A stretch of DNA of 64,000 bases. It comes from Lyophyllum atratum. Its lineage: Eukaryota > Basidiomycota > Agaricomycetes > Agaricales > Lyophyllaceae. The stretch is from assembly GCA_014905825.1 (NCBI GenBank), contig JACGCN010000011.1, forward strand, positions 1,426,001-1,490,000, in the 5' to 3' direction. Shown here piece after piece: positions 11,028-23,356 of the stretch. Made by a program: the position numbers and the translations under genes. Below the pieces are notes generated by a model. It was not told the DNA's origin. It did no database searches and saw nothing but the letters and a program-made list of their open reading frames with translations. How positions within the stretch are numbered: position 1 is the stretch's first letter; each line of letters opens with the position of its first letter.

Positions 11028-14000
11028 ACCGCCGCTACGTGTTTCTTGGGAATCTTTTTTATTGGGATGGGCAGCGGATAAAGCAGGGTATACCTGGTAC
11101 TATACGTGGGGGATATACGCGGTGGTGTCCTGGCAGATGAAGAAGCGAAAAGATGGTGCTTGTCACGCGTGCTTTTGCCTACCTGCCCTATCTGTCTCGA
11201 TTTTTACCCGGGGCCGGGAGACTGCGACGAAGAAGAACGAGATGAAAAGGAGGAGGCGTGTGAGGTGCGGATGTTTGGTCACTGAGCGTCGTCAGGGGTC
11301 TGTCTACCATTAAGGCCTGGACGGATATGTCGAGCAGGCTTTTCAGGGTGCCTGGTGCACTTCAGACACCCGCATCTGTGACCTCATGGGGGGAGGCGGC
11401 GGCGGCGGCAGAGACGACACACGAATTGGGAGTGGAATCGTAGCTTTTGGACGTGGTCTCGGACCCGGGGTCAGCCTCCAGCCTCGACTTAGAAGGGTTA
11501 CGAGATGGCTCGCAGTTTGCTTTGCTATTCTGTTATCGACAATCAGTCGTGCGTTATCTGGTCCCCCATGTCTCCTTTGTAGATCTTACTCCACCCCTTC
11601 GTTCCTTATGATAACCGAGTTGATCCTGGCCATCTACATCCACTTTAATTCTTACGCCCGCACATCCCATGGTTTCCCCAAAGTCCAAATTTTGGTCCTG
11701 CTTCCTTCCCCATGCTCAGCTTTATCTCGCACGCCAGCCTCGAGTCCCCATCCCACCCCATTTTTCGCGTCTGTTGATCAGACCCATCTTGCACGTTGCC
11801 GTACCCCTTTTTCCCTGCGTACCCACCACTTAGTACCGCTTATGCCCCCCTCGATCATTACCACCCCCATCCTTATGCTAGGTATTCATACTGCTGGGAT
11901 GGTGTGTGCATTCGAGAGTCGACGTCATTCCCGATTCTCGCTTGTACCGGTGTATATCAGATACGTGATTGTCCTGCCTCTTTCCGCTGTGTCCGCGCCC
12001 GCCATCACCTGTCTAGGACCGTGCCCGTGATTCATGAAAGTTCTGACGCCTGAACCTACAAGAAGCCGTACCCGTGCAAGTCAGACAGGTGTGGCGGAAT
12101 CTGATTCGCGAAGCCGCGAACCCACCTACATATTCACCTGCCCATCCATTCATCTATCTATCCACTCGCATAGATTTGAACACGAGGAAGCATGATCCTG
12201 TCATTTCAGTATCACTTTATGTCATTCCCGCAACGGGGATCTGGGTGTACGATTGCTTCCTCCTGCAAACCCGGACTTGCTTTGATTTGTTATCAGTCTT
12301 GAGAAAGATTGAGCCAGGTCAGTATGTGTGCGGTGGCATGGGGCAGTCTCGACTGTGAAGGCTGGGAGCTGTTGAGTCGGGAAAACCGTACCCGTACCTC
12401 CACTTGAGTACGGTAGTCAACGGGGTGACTGGACGCGATACTTGAAAATTTTAGGAGGCGGAGACTGCTTGTGATGGGCAACCTACGTCTATCAAGGCGG
12501 GGGTATCGTGTAGTAAGCGCTTTTGAATAGAACTATATACTCGAGTCCATTGTATACTCTTGGCTCCAGCGCAATTACAAGGAGCTCCAAGCAGCTCCGC
12601 TCTCCTTTGAACCTGTTTTGCAAAAATCAAATTCATGATCACAGTCGACAAACGGATCAGATTTCGATGGAATCAAAGCCTGGTGGCCCGCCAATTAGTA
12701 GTCGAATTGAGGTATTAGTGTTATACCTTGGACTACCTTGGCGCTCTGAATCCTTATACAATTTTGGAGGAGAAACAGCCAAGGCAATGGCGGGCGTAGT
12801 GCATAGCTACGGCCGTGTTACAGGTATCACCAGCTGACACTATCCTTCGAAAGACCGTGATGAGGGACGTCGATGTAACTTTGTCGGGATTGGGAATGGG
12901 TTGGGCCAACCGGAGAATACGAGCGCGTGAGCGCGCACGGGGGGTGAAAATGCGAATGGATTGGCTATTTGTAGGCATCGCTCGAGAGGCGAGCCACTTG
13001 TAACTGCATATGGTGATGAGGATCTGGACATCCGAAAAGTCATGATCCAAGAGACAGTAGATTGTTGACACACTTGGCGGGCCAAGTTGATGGGATGATA
13101 CCAATTCGTCGATAAGTGTACATATACCCTAAAAAAGGGGGGTCACTGATGGGCCCGTTGCGCAACATGCAGAGAACCTGAAAGCCGAGGTAAAAGTCCG
13201 TGCGGGCCTCAGGTGTGCTAGAGCCTGGTTAGGTAGTGTGCGACCGCCGGCCAGTAGATTGACTCCATCTTGACAGAAAACACTGAATGAAGGTCATGCA
13301 TGGATGATGGCCGTTCTGTCCCTGGATTAACGCCTCCCATGACCAGTGATTAGATTCGAGGTGGAGAAAATGTCTTGAGCGTAGGTGACCCAAGTTAGCC
13401 GCTGCCTGCTACCGCCGTAGGGCGATTAGTGATCTTGGGAAGACGTTTAGATGTCGATAGAGGATTGGGCCAGTAAGCAAATGAATGACTGAGCAGATGC
13501 TACGAGTTATAATGCGGAATCCGAATGTGATGGGAACAATGAACTTTTAGATGATGGATTATGGAATCTCATGGAAGCAGCTGACGTATGTCAGGAGAGA
13601 ATGCTCGACTCGGAAGAGTGGCTACGTGGGTGGTAGTCCGATTATGGATAGAGAGCATCAAACCTGCATAGCGCATCCGAGGCTTCAAGCGAGAATATGA
13701 CTGCTTCGCACTCACAGGTACCTAGGAGCTGTGGGTCAGTTTACACGCATGTGTGCATTGATACTGGAGCACGGTTGCGTCTGAGTCGAGATGAGTCGAA
13801 CCGAAAGGGTGCAAAGGCGATACATTCGGGATTAATAATATCGACATTAGGAAGCGTAATTGACGTGGAATTGGCATTAGAAGTGGGATAAAAAAGCCCT
13901 CAACACTGCTGACTGCGGCGTAGGCGGAGCCTGTGCAGATGATGGGGACTGACTTGATACGGCCACGTCCGATAATGTGGGACAGGATAACGACGAAGCT

Positions 14001-14390
14001 GCGGGGCAGGTCGCAGCGACCGAGTCGAGCCGACAATGGACGTGTTGGTGACGAATGGCCACGGTATCGTCGGTGGAGGTTGCGTGGTAGACGGCAAAAG
14101 TGCGTGAGCCGGGGGCCAGGTGGATGCCGAGCCACACTGAGTTGCCGCGGCATACCCGATTTGGAATTATTCGAGTCAGGTTGCAGCCCAGTTCGTCGGA
14201 CAGTTTGTCAGATCCTTTGTCAACCGATCGCATCGCTTCCATTTTGGGCGTCAGGCCAGGACCCGTTTCACACCTTTGCATAGAGCGTTTCCCGGATTTC
14301 CGTATCGGCTCTCTTCGCTCCCCGAGTCCTTTATATATCCTCCTTTATGACAATGCCACTTCACATTCATCCGCCCACTATCATACAGAC
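11028..14390. other. Gene-poor 3.4-kb region upstream of the cyclin gene
   Basis: No coding region is supported. A G-rich GGC/GGA run sits near 11387-11411. The longest open frame (11386-12030, +) encodes a low-complexity, motif-free peptide. The region could be an unusually long cyclin promoter or 5' UTR, or hold non-coding transcripts. Nothing in the sequence decides this. Confidence 0.5.
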
Positions 14391-15420
14391 ATGGCTGTCT
14401 CTCCCGCCCCATCCTCCCGCTCGTCCCCTGTACATCATGCGAGCCTCGTCGACCCAGCCAGACATTCTCCCGCTCTCATGGAGCTCATCGACCTCAAAAT
14501 GTCTCGTCCCATCATCGGTGAGTCCAGCGATAAAGATTACAGTGGCGTTTTTTGCTTACAATTTCGCTTTTAGAATATGTCGTTGACTGTGTAGTCGATA
14601 CTGTCGACTTTGCCATGGGCCGTCCTTCCACATCTCGCGGACGTCCAGCGTCACGACGACCAGAGCACGCCAAGTTCACAAATTTCGTGTCAAACATCAT
14701 CACGCGCGCCGAGGTCACTACACCGACCGTCCTGGCGTCGCTGGTGTACATCGACCGAGCCAAGCCTCATCTACACATTGCTTTGGAGGAGTGGGCACTG
14801 GAGCGAGTTTTCTTGGGAGCTATCATTGTCGCCTCAAAGGTACGTTGCCGCTTGACATCTGTGATAGTGACATCTAACCGGATCCGCAGTACCTGAATGA
14901 TTCTACACTAAAGAACGTCCACTGGGCGCTCTGCACCGGGGTCTTCGGCAAGAGGGACGTGGGTCGCATCGAACGCGAGTTCCTCGATGTCTTAGACTTC
15001 GAACTCAGCATCGCAGAGGACGGTCTCCTCAGCCATCACGACAGCCTTTCCGCGATTGCGCTCTCAACATACCCTCACCGCACATCGCGCAGCTTCATCC
15101 ACCCTCATGCTCACCGCCGTGCGATGCAGCAACAACAGCCCGTGCCCGAGCTGGAGCCCTCGAGCCCGGAGTCTGCCTCATCACCAGGGACATCATCACC
15201 GCGCACCCCATCTACAGCGGCAGTGTCTCCGTCGTATCCCCCTTCACAAAAAGGGACACGCCTACAGCACTCGAAATCTGATTCGTTTCAGGCCACGACC
15301 ATGGACCTTCTGCGGTCTTTTCCCATAATCCCACTACCTGCACCGGCACATCATAGCCACCCACATGGTAGACTGCCATCACAGGAACCCGCCTCACAGT
15401 CCATCCGCCTCACAGCATGA
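14391..15420 (+). CDS. PHO80/Pcl-type cyclin
   Basis: Three exons (14391-14517, 14574-14839, 14890-15420) join in phase to 307 residues. Residues about 30-170 form a cyclin box of the Pcl/Pho80 type: FTNFVSNIITRAEVTTPTVL, ASLVYIDRAKPHLHI, ERVFLGAIIVASKYLNDSTL, HWALCTGVFGKRDVGRIERE and FLDVLDFELSI. The C-terminal 130 residues are Ser/Pro/His-rich and disordered, with many SP/TP sites. Proteins of this family activate Pho85-like cyclin-dependent kinases in cell-cycle entry, polarity or phosphate signalling. Which of these applies cannot be told from sequence. The start at 14391 is the first ATG in frame with the box. The gene stands alone between long gene-poor stretches, which may mean extended regulation. 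Confidence 0.88.
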
Positions 15421-18400
15421 TGGGTGCGCACACTGTACACCATTCATACCGTTATCATCGCTGGTCTTCGCTTCTTGTCAAAACAATCTCCTGTATGCTG
15501 GATAGACATCAGCATTCATTATTATATCCTGTGTTCACACCATCATCGCCCCCTACATCCATCGCGATGCCTGGGCGCCTCACAGCACGTTTCGTTTCAT
15601 TATACTTACAGCTATGATTATCTTATTGCTTCTTGTTCTCACCATCATCATATCATCATCATCATTGCCACCATCATCTGCATATCACAATCCATTCATG
15701 CATTGTTCTTCCTACGTTCCACCAATAATCTCCCCAGACTTTCGCAGCTTATCCACTGCCCATTGATTTCTGCTATACAGTACAGTACATTACCGCGCCA
15801 CACGCGTTTCGATACAAAGTTTAAAATAACAAAAAAACTTTTCCGAATTGTCATGGGAGCTGGTGAACTTTCGAGGTCAAATGAAATGAACTGTCAATGA
15901 GATCATCTCCACTCAATGCGATGACAGGCGCCCCGGAAAGCGGTGACAACCACCCTACACGTTGGCTGCCACGTCGATCCCACAGCAACATGCGACACAT
16001 CGCGCCCGCAGCCCAGGTCGGCAGGCGTGGTAACGCCGCGCCTCTTCTACTTGGCGAGCGCATGAGTCAACGGCCGTCACATCGGAGTCCTGCACACACC
16101 AGTTATCGCTATCGCGCGCTCCAATTTAGTCACTCCGAGTCGGCCCTGGGTAGGCGCCGCATCGATATAAATAAAAATCAGGTATCGTGACTCGTCGTGG
16201 TCATCCCACTTATACAATGACCGCGCGAAGTTGTCCAAACGGCGGCACACAAAATAATTCAATCCTTCATTGTCCGATCCAATTCAATCCTCGGCTCTGC
16301 GCAGGGACCGCGTAGATTATATTGCAAGATCGCCAGGAGCAGCCCACAATGCGCCTATTCCCAAGGGCCGCGAAGCCAGACGGCACGACAATATTGCACT
16401 ATAGGAGTGAGTAAGCGCGCATGCCGATGGCCCGCGCCGCCCCTTGTGCAACCTTGTCATCGTTTTTTTCTTGGGGAGATAGCGGGTGAGTCAGCGTGAT
16501 TGACAAAGCGCGCGGAAAGAAATCTGGCTCGCGAGTCGGTGCGTCATCCGTGCCCACATTCGGCCCCCGATCATTCGACCCGATCGTGTGTCTTGCCAAG
16601 GATCGCGAATGGGACGCGTGGGCCGCGACTGACGCGACGCTGCGGGCGCCTCGAACTTGAAGGACTTGCTCGTGTTAATTTGTCCGGATTGCGCGTAAAG
16701 GGCCGCCTCAATTCCGCAGTCCGGCATCATCGTGGACGAGCTCGTCTTCTGCCCACACTCGTCGGGCTTTGCACTCGAATGCACACCTTTATCCATCTCC
16801 TTCTATCATGATGCCATCCAGTGACGATGAGCCGTGCTCAGGGATGCGTGTTCGTCGTGGAAACCCGGCGTCTATATATCCCATTTGCTTGATCTACCGT
16901 CTTCTACCATTGGCTCTCCTCCCGTGTCTTATCGTAACCGTGATATCTGGCCGCACCGAGCTCAGCTCCAGAAATCGGAATTTAGCTCCTGAGCATGCTT
17001 TCCATCCCTGGACTACTGCAGCAGCGGCGTCATTATCCTCGTCACCACTGTGAATGGCTTCATCTCTGTATCCACCACCCATCATCACGTCAGGCTTGAC
17101 GGTGGAAGATCCCATGATCAAGATACTAGAGAGGGGCTTGCGGGGTACTCGGCATTCCCGGTGGGCCTCTTTGTGCGGGGTAGTCCAGGTGCGATTCGGA
17201 TGGGGGTGCGGATGGGATCGGCTGAGCTGCCGGCGCGAAGCATATCTGGCGAGTGACACCCGGACTTGGACTTGTCTGGATTTTTGGCTTGTAAGTCCCG
17301 CAGTTGTGGACGGATTTTGATACAGCCAGTTCTAGCCAGGAACAGGCCTCTGACCCCGCGCCTTTGCCGCGACCTGGGAAGTGGCGCGTTCAGGATGGGA
17401 TAGGACTTTCTCGAAGGCTATCTATTCGCGGCGTAGCTCGTGGCGATCTTGGCCCTTCAGGAGCCCCGCCACACATCGGACCTGTGGAGTGGGATGCATT
17501 TGCAAAGACTGGTGTTCGATGCTGGGGTGATGTTATGTCGTACGTTGATGATGTGCAGTTCTATGTACCTCGTCGTGGTTGGCAGGATGTGGCGATGGTT
17601 CTTTGATGGAATAGGATGCCGACATCGACATATGAATGTTCCTAGGGGCTCAGACGTTGTGCATTGCCTTTTGAACCTGTCCACCAGTAGGCGCTGGAAA
17701 TTCGTGCATCGCATATACTCGAGTATCCTCCACACACCCATGTGGTCGCACACCAGCTGGTGAGTATACTTAGGCTATTGGATGCACTTTCATCTCTGTC
17801 GATTTCACTGAATTGCAGTGGCTGTAGAGCGGATCCGTGAAACACGGATGGGATCATTTTTCCCTTCACACCGGATGCAAATATCGATCTTCTTGGGGAA
17901 AAAATGCAAAGATTATTGAGAAGATATTCCATCGCTCAAAGAATATTCAAAGAATATTGAAAATCTGGAATATTCTTTCAATATTTCTTAAATCTTTTGG
18001 TGGCAGTTATCGTTCTTTGTTTCCAGTGTCATCGCACTGACAACTGGGCACATGGTGGATTCTCGCTTTGGAAAGGAGGAACCGTGAGCTAGGTGCGGTC
18101 GCCTATCATGCATATTTCGCCTTCTCTCTTTTCAGACCTAAACCTGGTGAATAACCTGAGAGGCAGAAAATTCTCATAGGGCAAAGATAAAATCATGAAA
18201 AGATAAGATAACGATTATGAAAAGAACGTGATCGCGTTCCCCGAATCGGGACGAGATCGTGTTTGGTGCAAGCTTGTCTGTCAAGCGAACGCGACCAACA
18301 CTGCCACCAGTCTTCTTTTCTCTTCAAGACCGTAACTGCGAAATTGACGGAAGCACAGCGAAATGAACACCTCCAAGCGCCGTTGCTGCCTACTTCCACC

Positions 18401-20290
18401 AAAATATCACAATCACACATAGGCAGATAATGAACTGGACTGGAGGACACGTTCCCTCGCAGGGTGAGATGGCTGTACCCTGTATCTATCTCCAAGCTAC
18501 TCCTCACGATTCACATCTTCGGTGAAACGCAAATAGCCACAGCACGGAATCGAGGGACGCAATCCCCCGCGGGCCAATCGCTCATCGCGAACCTGGCTAC
18601 TCCGGGGCTCATTCATGCTTGTAGGCTCTCCCACAACATACGTCCTCGACACGTCGTCCCTGACGATTAAGTGCGCACACGAATGATACATGGCGCTGAC
18701 TGTCAATCGAAGCACTTACTTGGCAGCGACTTGGTTGCCGTGGATCAGGGGTTGCTGTCGTGTTCTGGCTTGCTCAGACACATCTGCAGTCAGACTAGTA
18801 CTGCGGGTGAACTGAGCTTACTGCAGTTGTTTGATGCAGGTGATGCCACGATGCGACGTGAACATCGGAATCATGGTCGCCGAGCGGGTACTTTAACCGC
18901 TTACTGGCGCTCGGGCGCTCCCTCGTGATGGTCGTGGCATTCGCGCCCCGGCCCTATCGCCGAATCACATATGTTATCAGATGTTATTTTGGCTATTCAG
19001 CAGGCATCGAGTCGGGGGATTCCTATCACTCGACCAGCCTCCGTCCCTGGCCGACGCCAAGACCTGGTTTAAAGAAACAAGCCTTCGCAGAGATCAAAGT
19101 CCCGTTTGTCGCTTTCGTGTCATGGGCGTCAAGTTCGAAACCTCAGTCTCGCTCAACACTCCACATCCCGCCCATAAATTCTTTTGACACGAAACACTTT
19201 TGTCGGCGTACGCCTGGTAATCAAGTTGCCTTCTGCAAACAGACGGATCCATCACAGTGATAGTTTATTCTGGGTCGGAGCGGTTTTATCCTCGTGGAAG
19301 CGAACCCCCGGGGTGCTCGGGCGTCCTACAGGTGCTTTTATGATCCCGGAAGGCTTGATCCTCCAGTTACTCAGCCACCCTCTCCATCTCCACTTCCCCT
19401 GCTCAGGTGCCTTCATCCACCATACACGACGAATCCCATGCGACGACCGCAGACACGTTGTCGGTGGTTAGAACGACCCGACCACGTCACGACTAGATTC
19501 TTGTACCTCGATTGATGGTGGCGGTGTCCGGAGTGCACCTTGAAGAGGCCCGCCTAGGTGACAGCTATTGCATGTATGTCAAAATATGTCACCTACCGTT
19601 CGGCTGTTTATGAAATTTTATTCCAGGGTACATGGGACGCTAGAAATCGTCGTACGCTGACAACTGTCAATAGTGAACATGAATTTCGTGGTAAACCGCT
19701 TCCAGGATTCTGGACCTATGGCTGGCTCTTGGTCCAGATTCGCGTTCGTCTTACTGGCTTCGAACGCGAACCACCGCTCGCATTTACCATTTTTGTGGAG
19801 ATTACACCCATAGCTTTCACCGAATGTATCATACGCGATGTGTCCTTCCCGACGCACGGTCATCGCTCGGAACCCGCCGTTGCTCAAGCTCTCCACGTTT
19901 AAAAAGTCACCAAACTCCATCCCGGGTATCCAATATCCAACCATAATATCTGGGTTTCATTCCATTCTCTAGAATAAACGCTTACGGGCTGAAATCACCC
20001 AATGACATCAGTCGGTGGTCAGATTGAAATCCCAGAGGCATTTTCCCTTGAAAGGCGCTGGATTCGAATCTTGAAAACTTGCAGGGACTAATCCTTGGAG
20101 TGGACACGACTCTAGGCTTCATTTTCGCCGAACACTGGCTAGTTAAGAGCGGGGAGTAGAGATCAAGTCCACATCTAGGTTAGTCTATTCTGACAGCATC
20201 TGCCATTTCCTCCTGCTTATTACACATGTGGACATAGGGAAGTTCAGAGCGGTCCCAATAGACTCCGGATTCTCGCGCTCTTATCACTCA
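15421..20290. other. Gene-poor 4.9-kb region
   Basis: No gene is supported on either strand. It starts with the 3' region of the cyclin gene, including CAT/ATC-rich low-complexity DNA at about 15640-15690. An AT-rich inverted repeat lies at 17942-17990. A 108-codon minus-strand frame at 19618-19944 is the best leftover (it contains YGCNLHKNGKCERW), but it has no recognised domain and no convincing exon partners. Old decayed mobile DNA or regulatory DNA are both possible. Confidence 0.45.
17942..17990. repeat. AT-rich imperfect inverted repeat
   Basis: The motif AATATTCAAAGAATATTGAA is followed after a short spacer by AATATTCTTTCAATATTTC. The arms pair with few mismatches, and each arm is itself nearly palindromic around AATATT. 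No gene is adjacent; function is unknown. Confidence 0.5.
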
Positions 20291-20962
20291 CTACAATACC
20301 TTGGTCAGAATTCCCTTGGTCACCTTGTCGATATGGCTTGGACCTGTATCCGGGAAGGCATTCAACGCAGTCTACAACACGTTGCGTCAATAATCTTTAG
20401 TAAATTCTAAATGACCTCTTAAAAGGTTAACATACCTTGAGTGCTGCTTTCAGCGGTGGAGGTAGCATCGCGGCAACGATGGTACTTAGGACCTGCTTGG
20501 CATCCGCCAGCCCCTGCATCAAATGTCCAATTGCCTTCGTAATTGGCGCATTCCCAATAGCTATTACAGAACTCATGAAGGCGTTGGAGAGGGCGTTGAC
20601 AACGGCGTTGTCACAGGAGCAAAATCCATTTATGCATGACGTGGAGTGCCCTGTCTTCGAATTGGGGTTGTTTGGACAGGAGCAGTCAGTGACCTTTTTG
20701 CATGCTTTGCGTCTATGTGTTCTGTGAGCAAGAGCGCGGATGGAATGGGATAGGGAGAGAGGAATTACACTGGGTGACCTTTGCTCGGGTCTGGAACTGC
20801 GTTAAAGGGGCTACGGGGGTTCTGGAGAGCAGCCTCAGGGGGGCGACCCGGCTTAGGGAAATGTCTTTGACTTACCAGCTCTGCTCTGTCCTGAATCGGA
20901 TGGGCCATGACGACGGAGAGGGCTAGCAAGTACAGAAGCAGTCGGTATGCGTTGAAGATCAT
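20291..20962 (-). CDS. Small secreted cysteine-rich protein, family not recognised
   Basis: The first exon (20962-20876) encodes a signal peptide, MIFNAYRLLLYLLALSVVMA, and ends at a GTAAGT donor. A very short second exon (about 20-26 nt, near 20770-20810) restores frame. The main exon reads THRRKACKKVTDCSCPNNPN, then TSCINGFCSCDNAVVNALSN, followed by helical, small-residue-rich sequence (LMQGLADAKQVLSTIVAAML). It ends at a GTATGT donor, and a last exon finishes TKGILTKVL and stops. The result is about 150 residues, exported, with six Cys in a C-x6-C-x-C...C-x4-C-x-C arrangement and an Arg-Arg-Lys site before the Cys block that could suit Kex2-type processing. Splicing of the short exon is the weak point. 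It lies beside a seven-helix membrane protein and a GMC oxidoreductase. Function is unknown; small secreted proteins of fungi include effectors, defence peptides and surface proteins. Confidence 0.68.
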
Positions 20963-21525
20963 GGCACCAAGATGGCTTGTGTGTAGACGGAGAAGACAAG
21001 TAATAGGCGACCAGGCCTAGGGACTCGAGATGCAAGAAAACGACCTGCGTTGGGTTGAAGAGTTTCCAGGGTAGTATCTTCTTATACCTCATGAAATGGT
21101 GACGACCATGCGCTTGCTCTGCGTGAGTTTGGATCTGCTACCATCATCCTGATCAAACACATTCTAAATTTAGTTCAACTCCAACCATTGACAGTTTCGC
21201 ATGCTTCAAATTGCTGTGCACTTACTTACGAGAAGATGATTGCTATGCAGGACTCTGTCAGTATACTACAGTGCAATCTTGCCGATCCGCCAGTGCATTA
21301 CGCCAACAGGTGATGGCTAAGCCCCAAGACTTCAAAGCTAGAGGCGTTCAAGTAAGGCGGCGCCGTCCAAAAATATCGAGATGCGAAGATGTCTAATACC
21401 TGATAGAAGATATTGTCTTTGTATTTCCATGTGAAGTTCATAGTCATTCTCACTGATCTATCACAATAGTTAAGTATCAAGCGCAAGTACAAGTACACGG
21501 AATTTAATATGTGATATACCAAAGA

Positions 21526-22787
21526 TCAGGCCGTCTGGGCCTTGACTTCCTCCACGGGACTAGACCTACTCCTCGATTCGAGCCGAGCAGATTCCCCAGT
21601 GACAGTAATGTCCATTGCTACTCCACTTTCGACGTGATCGGACGACCCAGAACGACCAAAGTAGTCGGTCTTGATGCCATCCAACGGAGGTAGCGCAAAT
21701 TGTGGAGCAGAAAGAGCACTCATCGCTGGCGCATGATTGCCCAGCCAAGCGCTCGCGCCAGCCGTCCACACAGTTGCGAGAAGTACACCAGCAATGGCGA
21801 CGTATATTTTTGCAATGAATATGTACCAGCTGTTGACGGCTGTCGGATCTTGGTACGCGAAGATTAACTCGGCAACGGCGAGGAAGACTGGGAAGACAAA
21901 GTTGGAGACACCAATCCAGAATAATGAACGGATTCTGGAGAGGTATGAACCTGGATGGGAATATTATTAACTGGTATGATGATGGGTGTTGCAGTGACTG
22001 ACCTGCCCGACCTCCTTTGCCGCTGTCGACACGGTTAGACGTAAAGATGCTGTGGCGTAAACGCCATAAGAAGAGTCCTGACGAGAATCTGTTGTTGGGT
22101 AAGCAAATGTCCCCTGACGGAAGGAAAGTAGCCTCACGCGTTATCGAATAGCTGCAAAAAAAGTTCGATTACTATTGGCGTGTGCCATGTTCGGAGCTTT
22201 TGACCCATGACGACCGCGTCGGTATCATGTACCACGGTAGGAAAGAATTTGCACCAGAAGACAAGTAGGTTCACGACGCGAGCAGTTTTGAGGAGGATGA
22301 GAGGCAGATAAACGACCATCTTGCTCGAGAAGGACATGAGACGCGGAGGATAGACCGCGATAACTCTTACGACGAGGATAGATTCCACAAAAAGTGGGAT
22401 GCTGGTGCTGCCGACGGTAAAAATGATGAAGGCTGCTGCGCCAATCGGCGAGAGCGGCGCGATGATAGCGCTGACCTATCAGCTACTTCAGATTAACTGT
22501 AAGAGAAGCAAAATTGAAATATGTCGCACCTCAATATAGTAGTCTAATATGCCTAACGCGAGACCTAAAAGCACGGACACAACGTTCATGATGAAGATCG
22601 GTGTCCTTCGCAGCTTGGCATTTGAGAAGACAAAAAGCGCGATAAGGAGAGGAACTAATGCTGAGGTCCACGACCCACACAAGATGAGGATGTTGAGAGA
22701 TGGTCGGATCACCTCGATATAGTTCATTCCCGGTGGTGGTGGCGGCGGGATGATCACTGTAGAATTGGCAGGAGTCAAGGTCGACAT
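21526..22787 (-). CDS. Seven-transmembrane protein, receptor-like, function unknown
   Basis: Four or five minus-strand exons starting MSTLTPANSTVIIPPPPPP give seven hydrophobic helices. These are SLNILILCGSWTSALVPLLI; FIMNVVSVLLGLALGILDYY; IPLFVESILVVRVIAVY; MVVYLPLILLKTARVVNLLV; TPIVIELFLQLFDNA continuing into GLFLW; WIGVSNFVFPVFLAVAELIF; and WYIFIAKIYVAIAGVLLATV. A Ser-rich, acidic cytoplasmic-type tail follows. Junctions keep phase (GAG/GTGCGA donor near 22545, GTGAGG donor near 22139, acceptor before SYLSRIRSLFW near 21955). The topology resembles fungal receptor-like membrane proteins with an outside N-terminus carrying a possible N-glycosylation site (NST). I do not recognise a named family. 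The N-terminal Pro run and the C-terminal tail are probably disordered. Confidence 0.75.
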
Positions 22788-23356
22788 GGACGCTGAAGAT
22801 CAAGTTGGATGTTTAGACAAGTTGCGAACGCAGCAGGTTCTGAGCTGAAGGTACCCCGGTGCTTTCATTGCTGCTTTTTAAGTAGGGTGCCCACCTGGTG
22901 CCCACTGCTATTTTTTGTCCCGAAACTTCAAGTCGAATGAATCAGAACAAGGGTTGATTGAACGTTGACATGATGATCCACAAAGCCATGAATCAGATGG
23001 GCCTTGCATTCTTGGCAGATTGCCGCCCACCGCACATTGGTCAATACTCAACGATCAAGAACTTTGCACCGCATCGTTGGAGTCGAGTATCGTCTGAGCA
23101 AGTACCTGTGCAAGTTGCAAGCAAATGATCTTGACAGATCAGCGGAGAAACAGGGCCGGCAGATACCGGCAACCCTTTCAACCAGCAAGTCCAAATGTGG
23201 ACGCCTTACCTTATCACCCTCACAGGCTATTGATCATGATTCATTTCTTCACGTTCAGAAGCAAGTTGTTCATGATGCTCAACTCATCTCAGATCTGCCA
23301 GCAGCTTGATACTGACCGTTGCAGTTTACGGACCTCACCTCTTACGCATAACTTGA

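Noticed and set aside
15424..15900. 158-codon plus-strand frame downstream of the cyclin
   Set aside because: Translates CAT/ATC-rich low-complexity 3' DNA into a His/Ile-rich peptide; no support.
19618..19944. 108-codon minus-strand frame with two Cys
   Set aside because: No start context, domain or exon partner that would support a gene; kept only as a remark in the gene-poor region.
20045..20062. tRNA T-loop-like GGATTCGAATC
   Set aside because: The flanking bases do not form a T stem, and no A box or acceptor stem is found at proper spacing. Other TTCGA hits checked (for example near 13795, 16645 and 46365) also fail.
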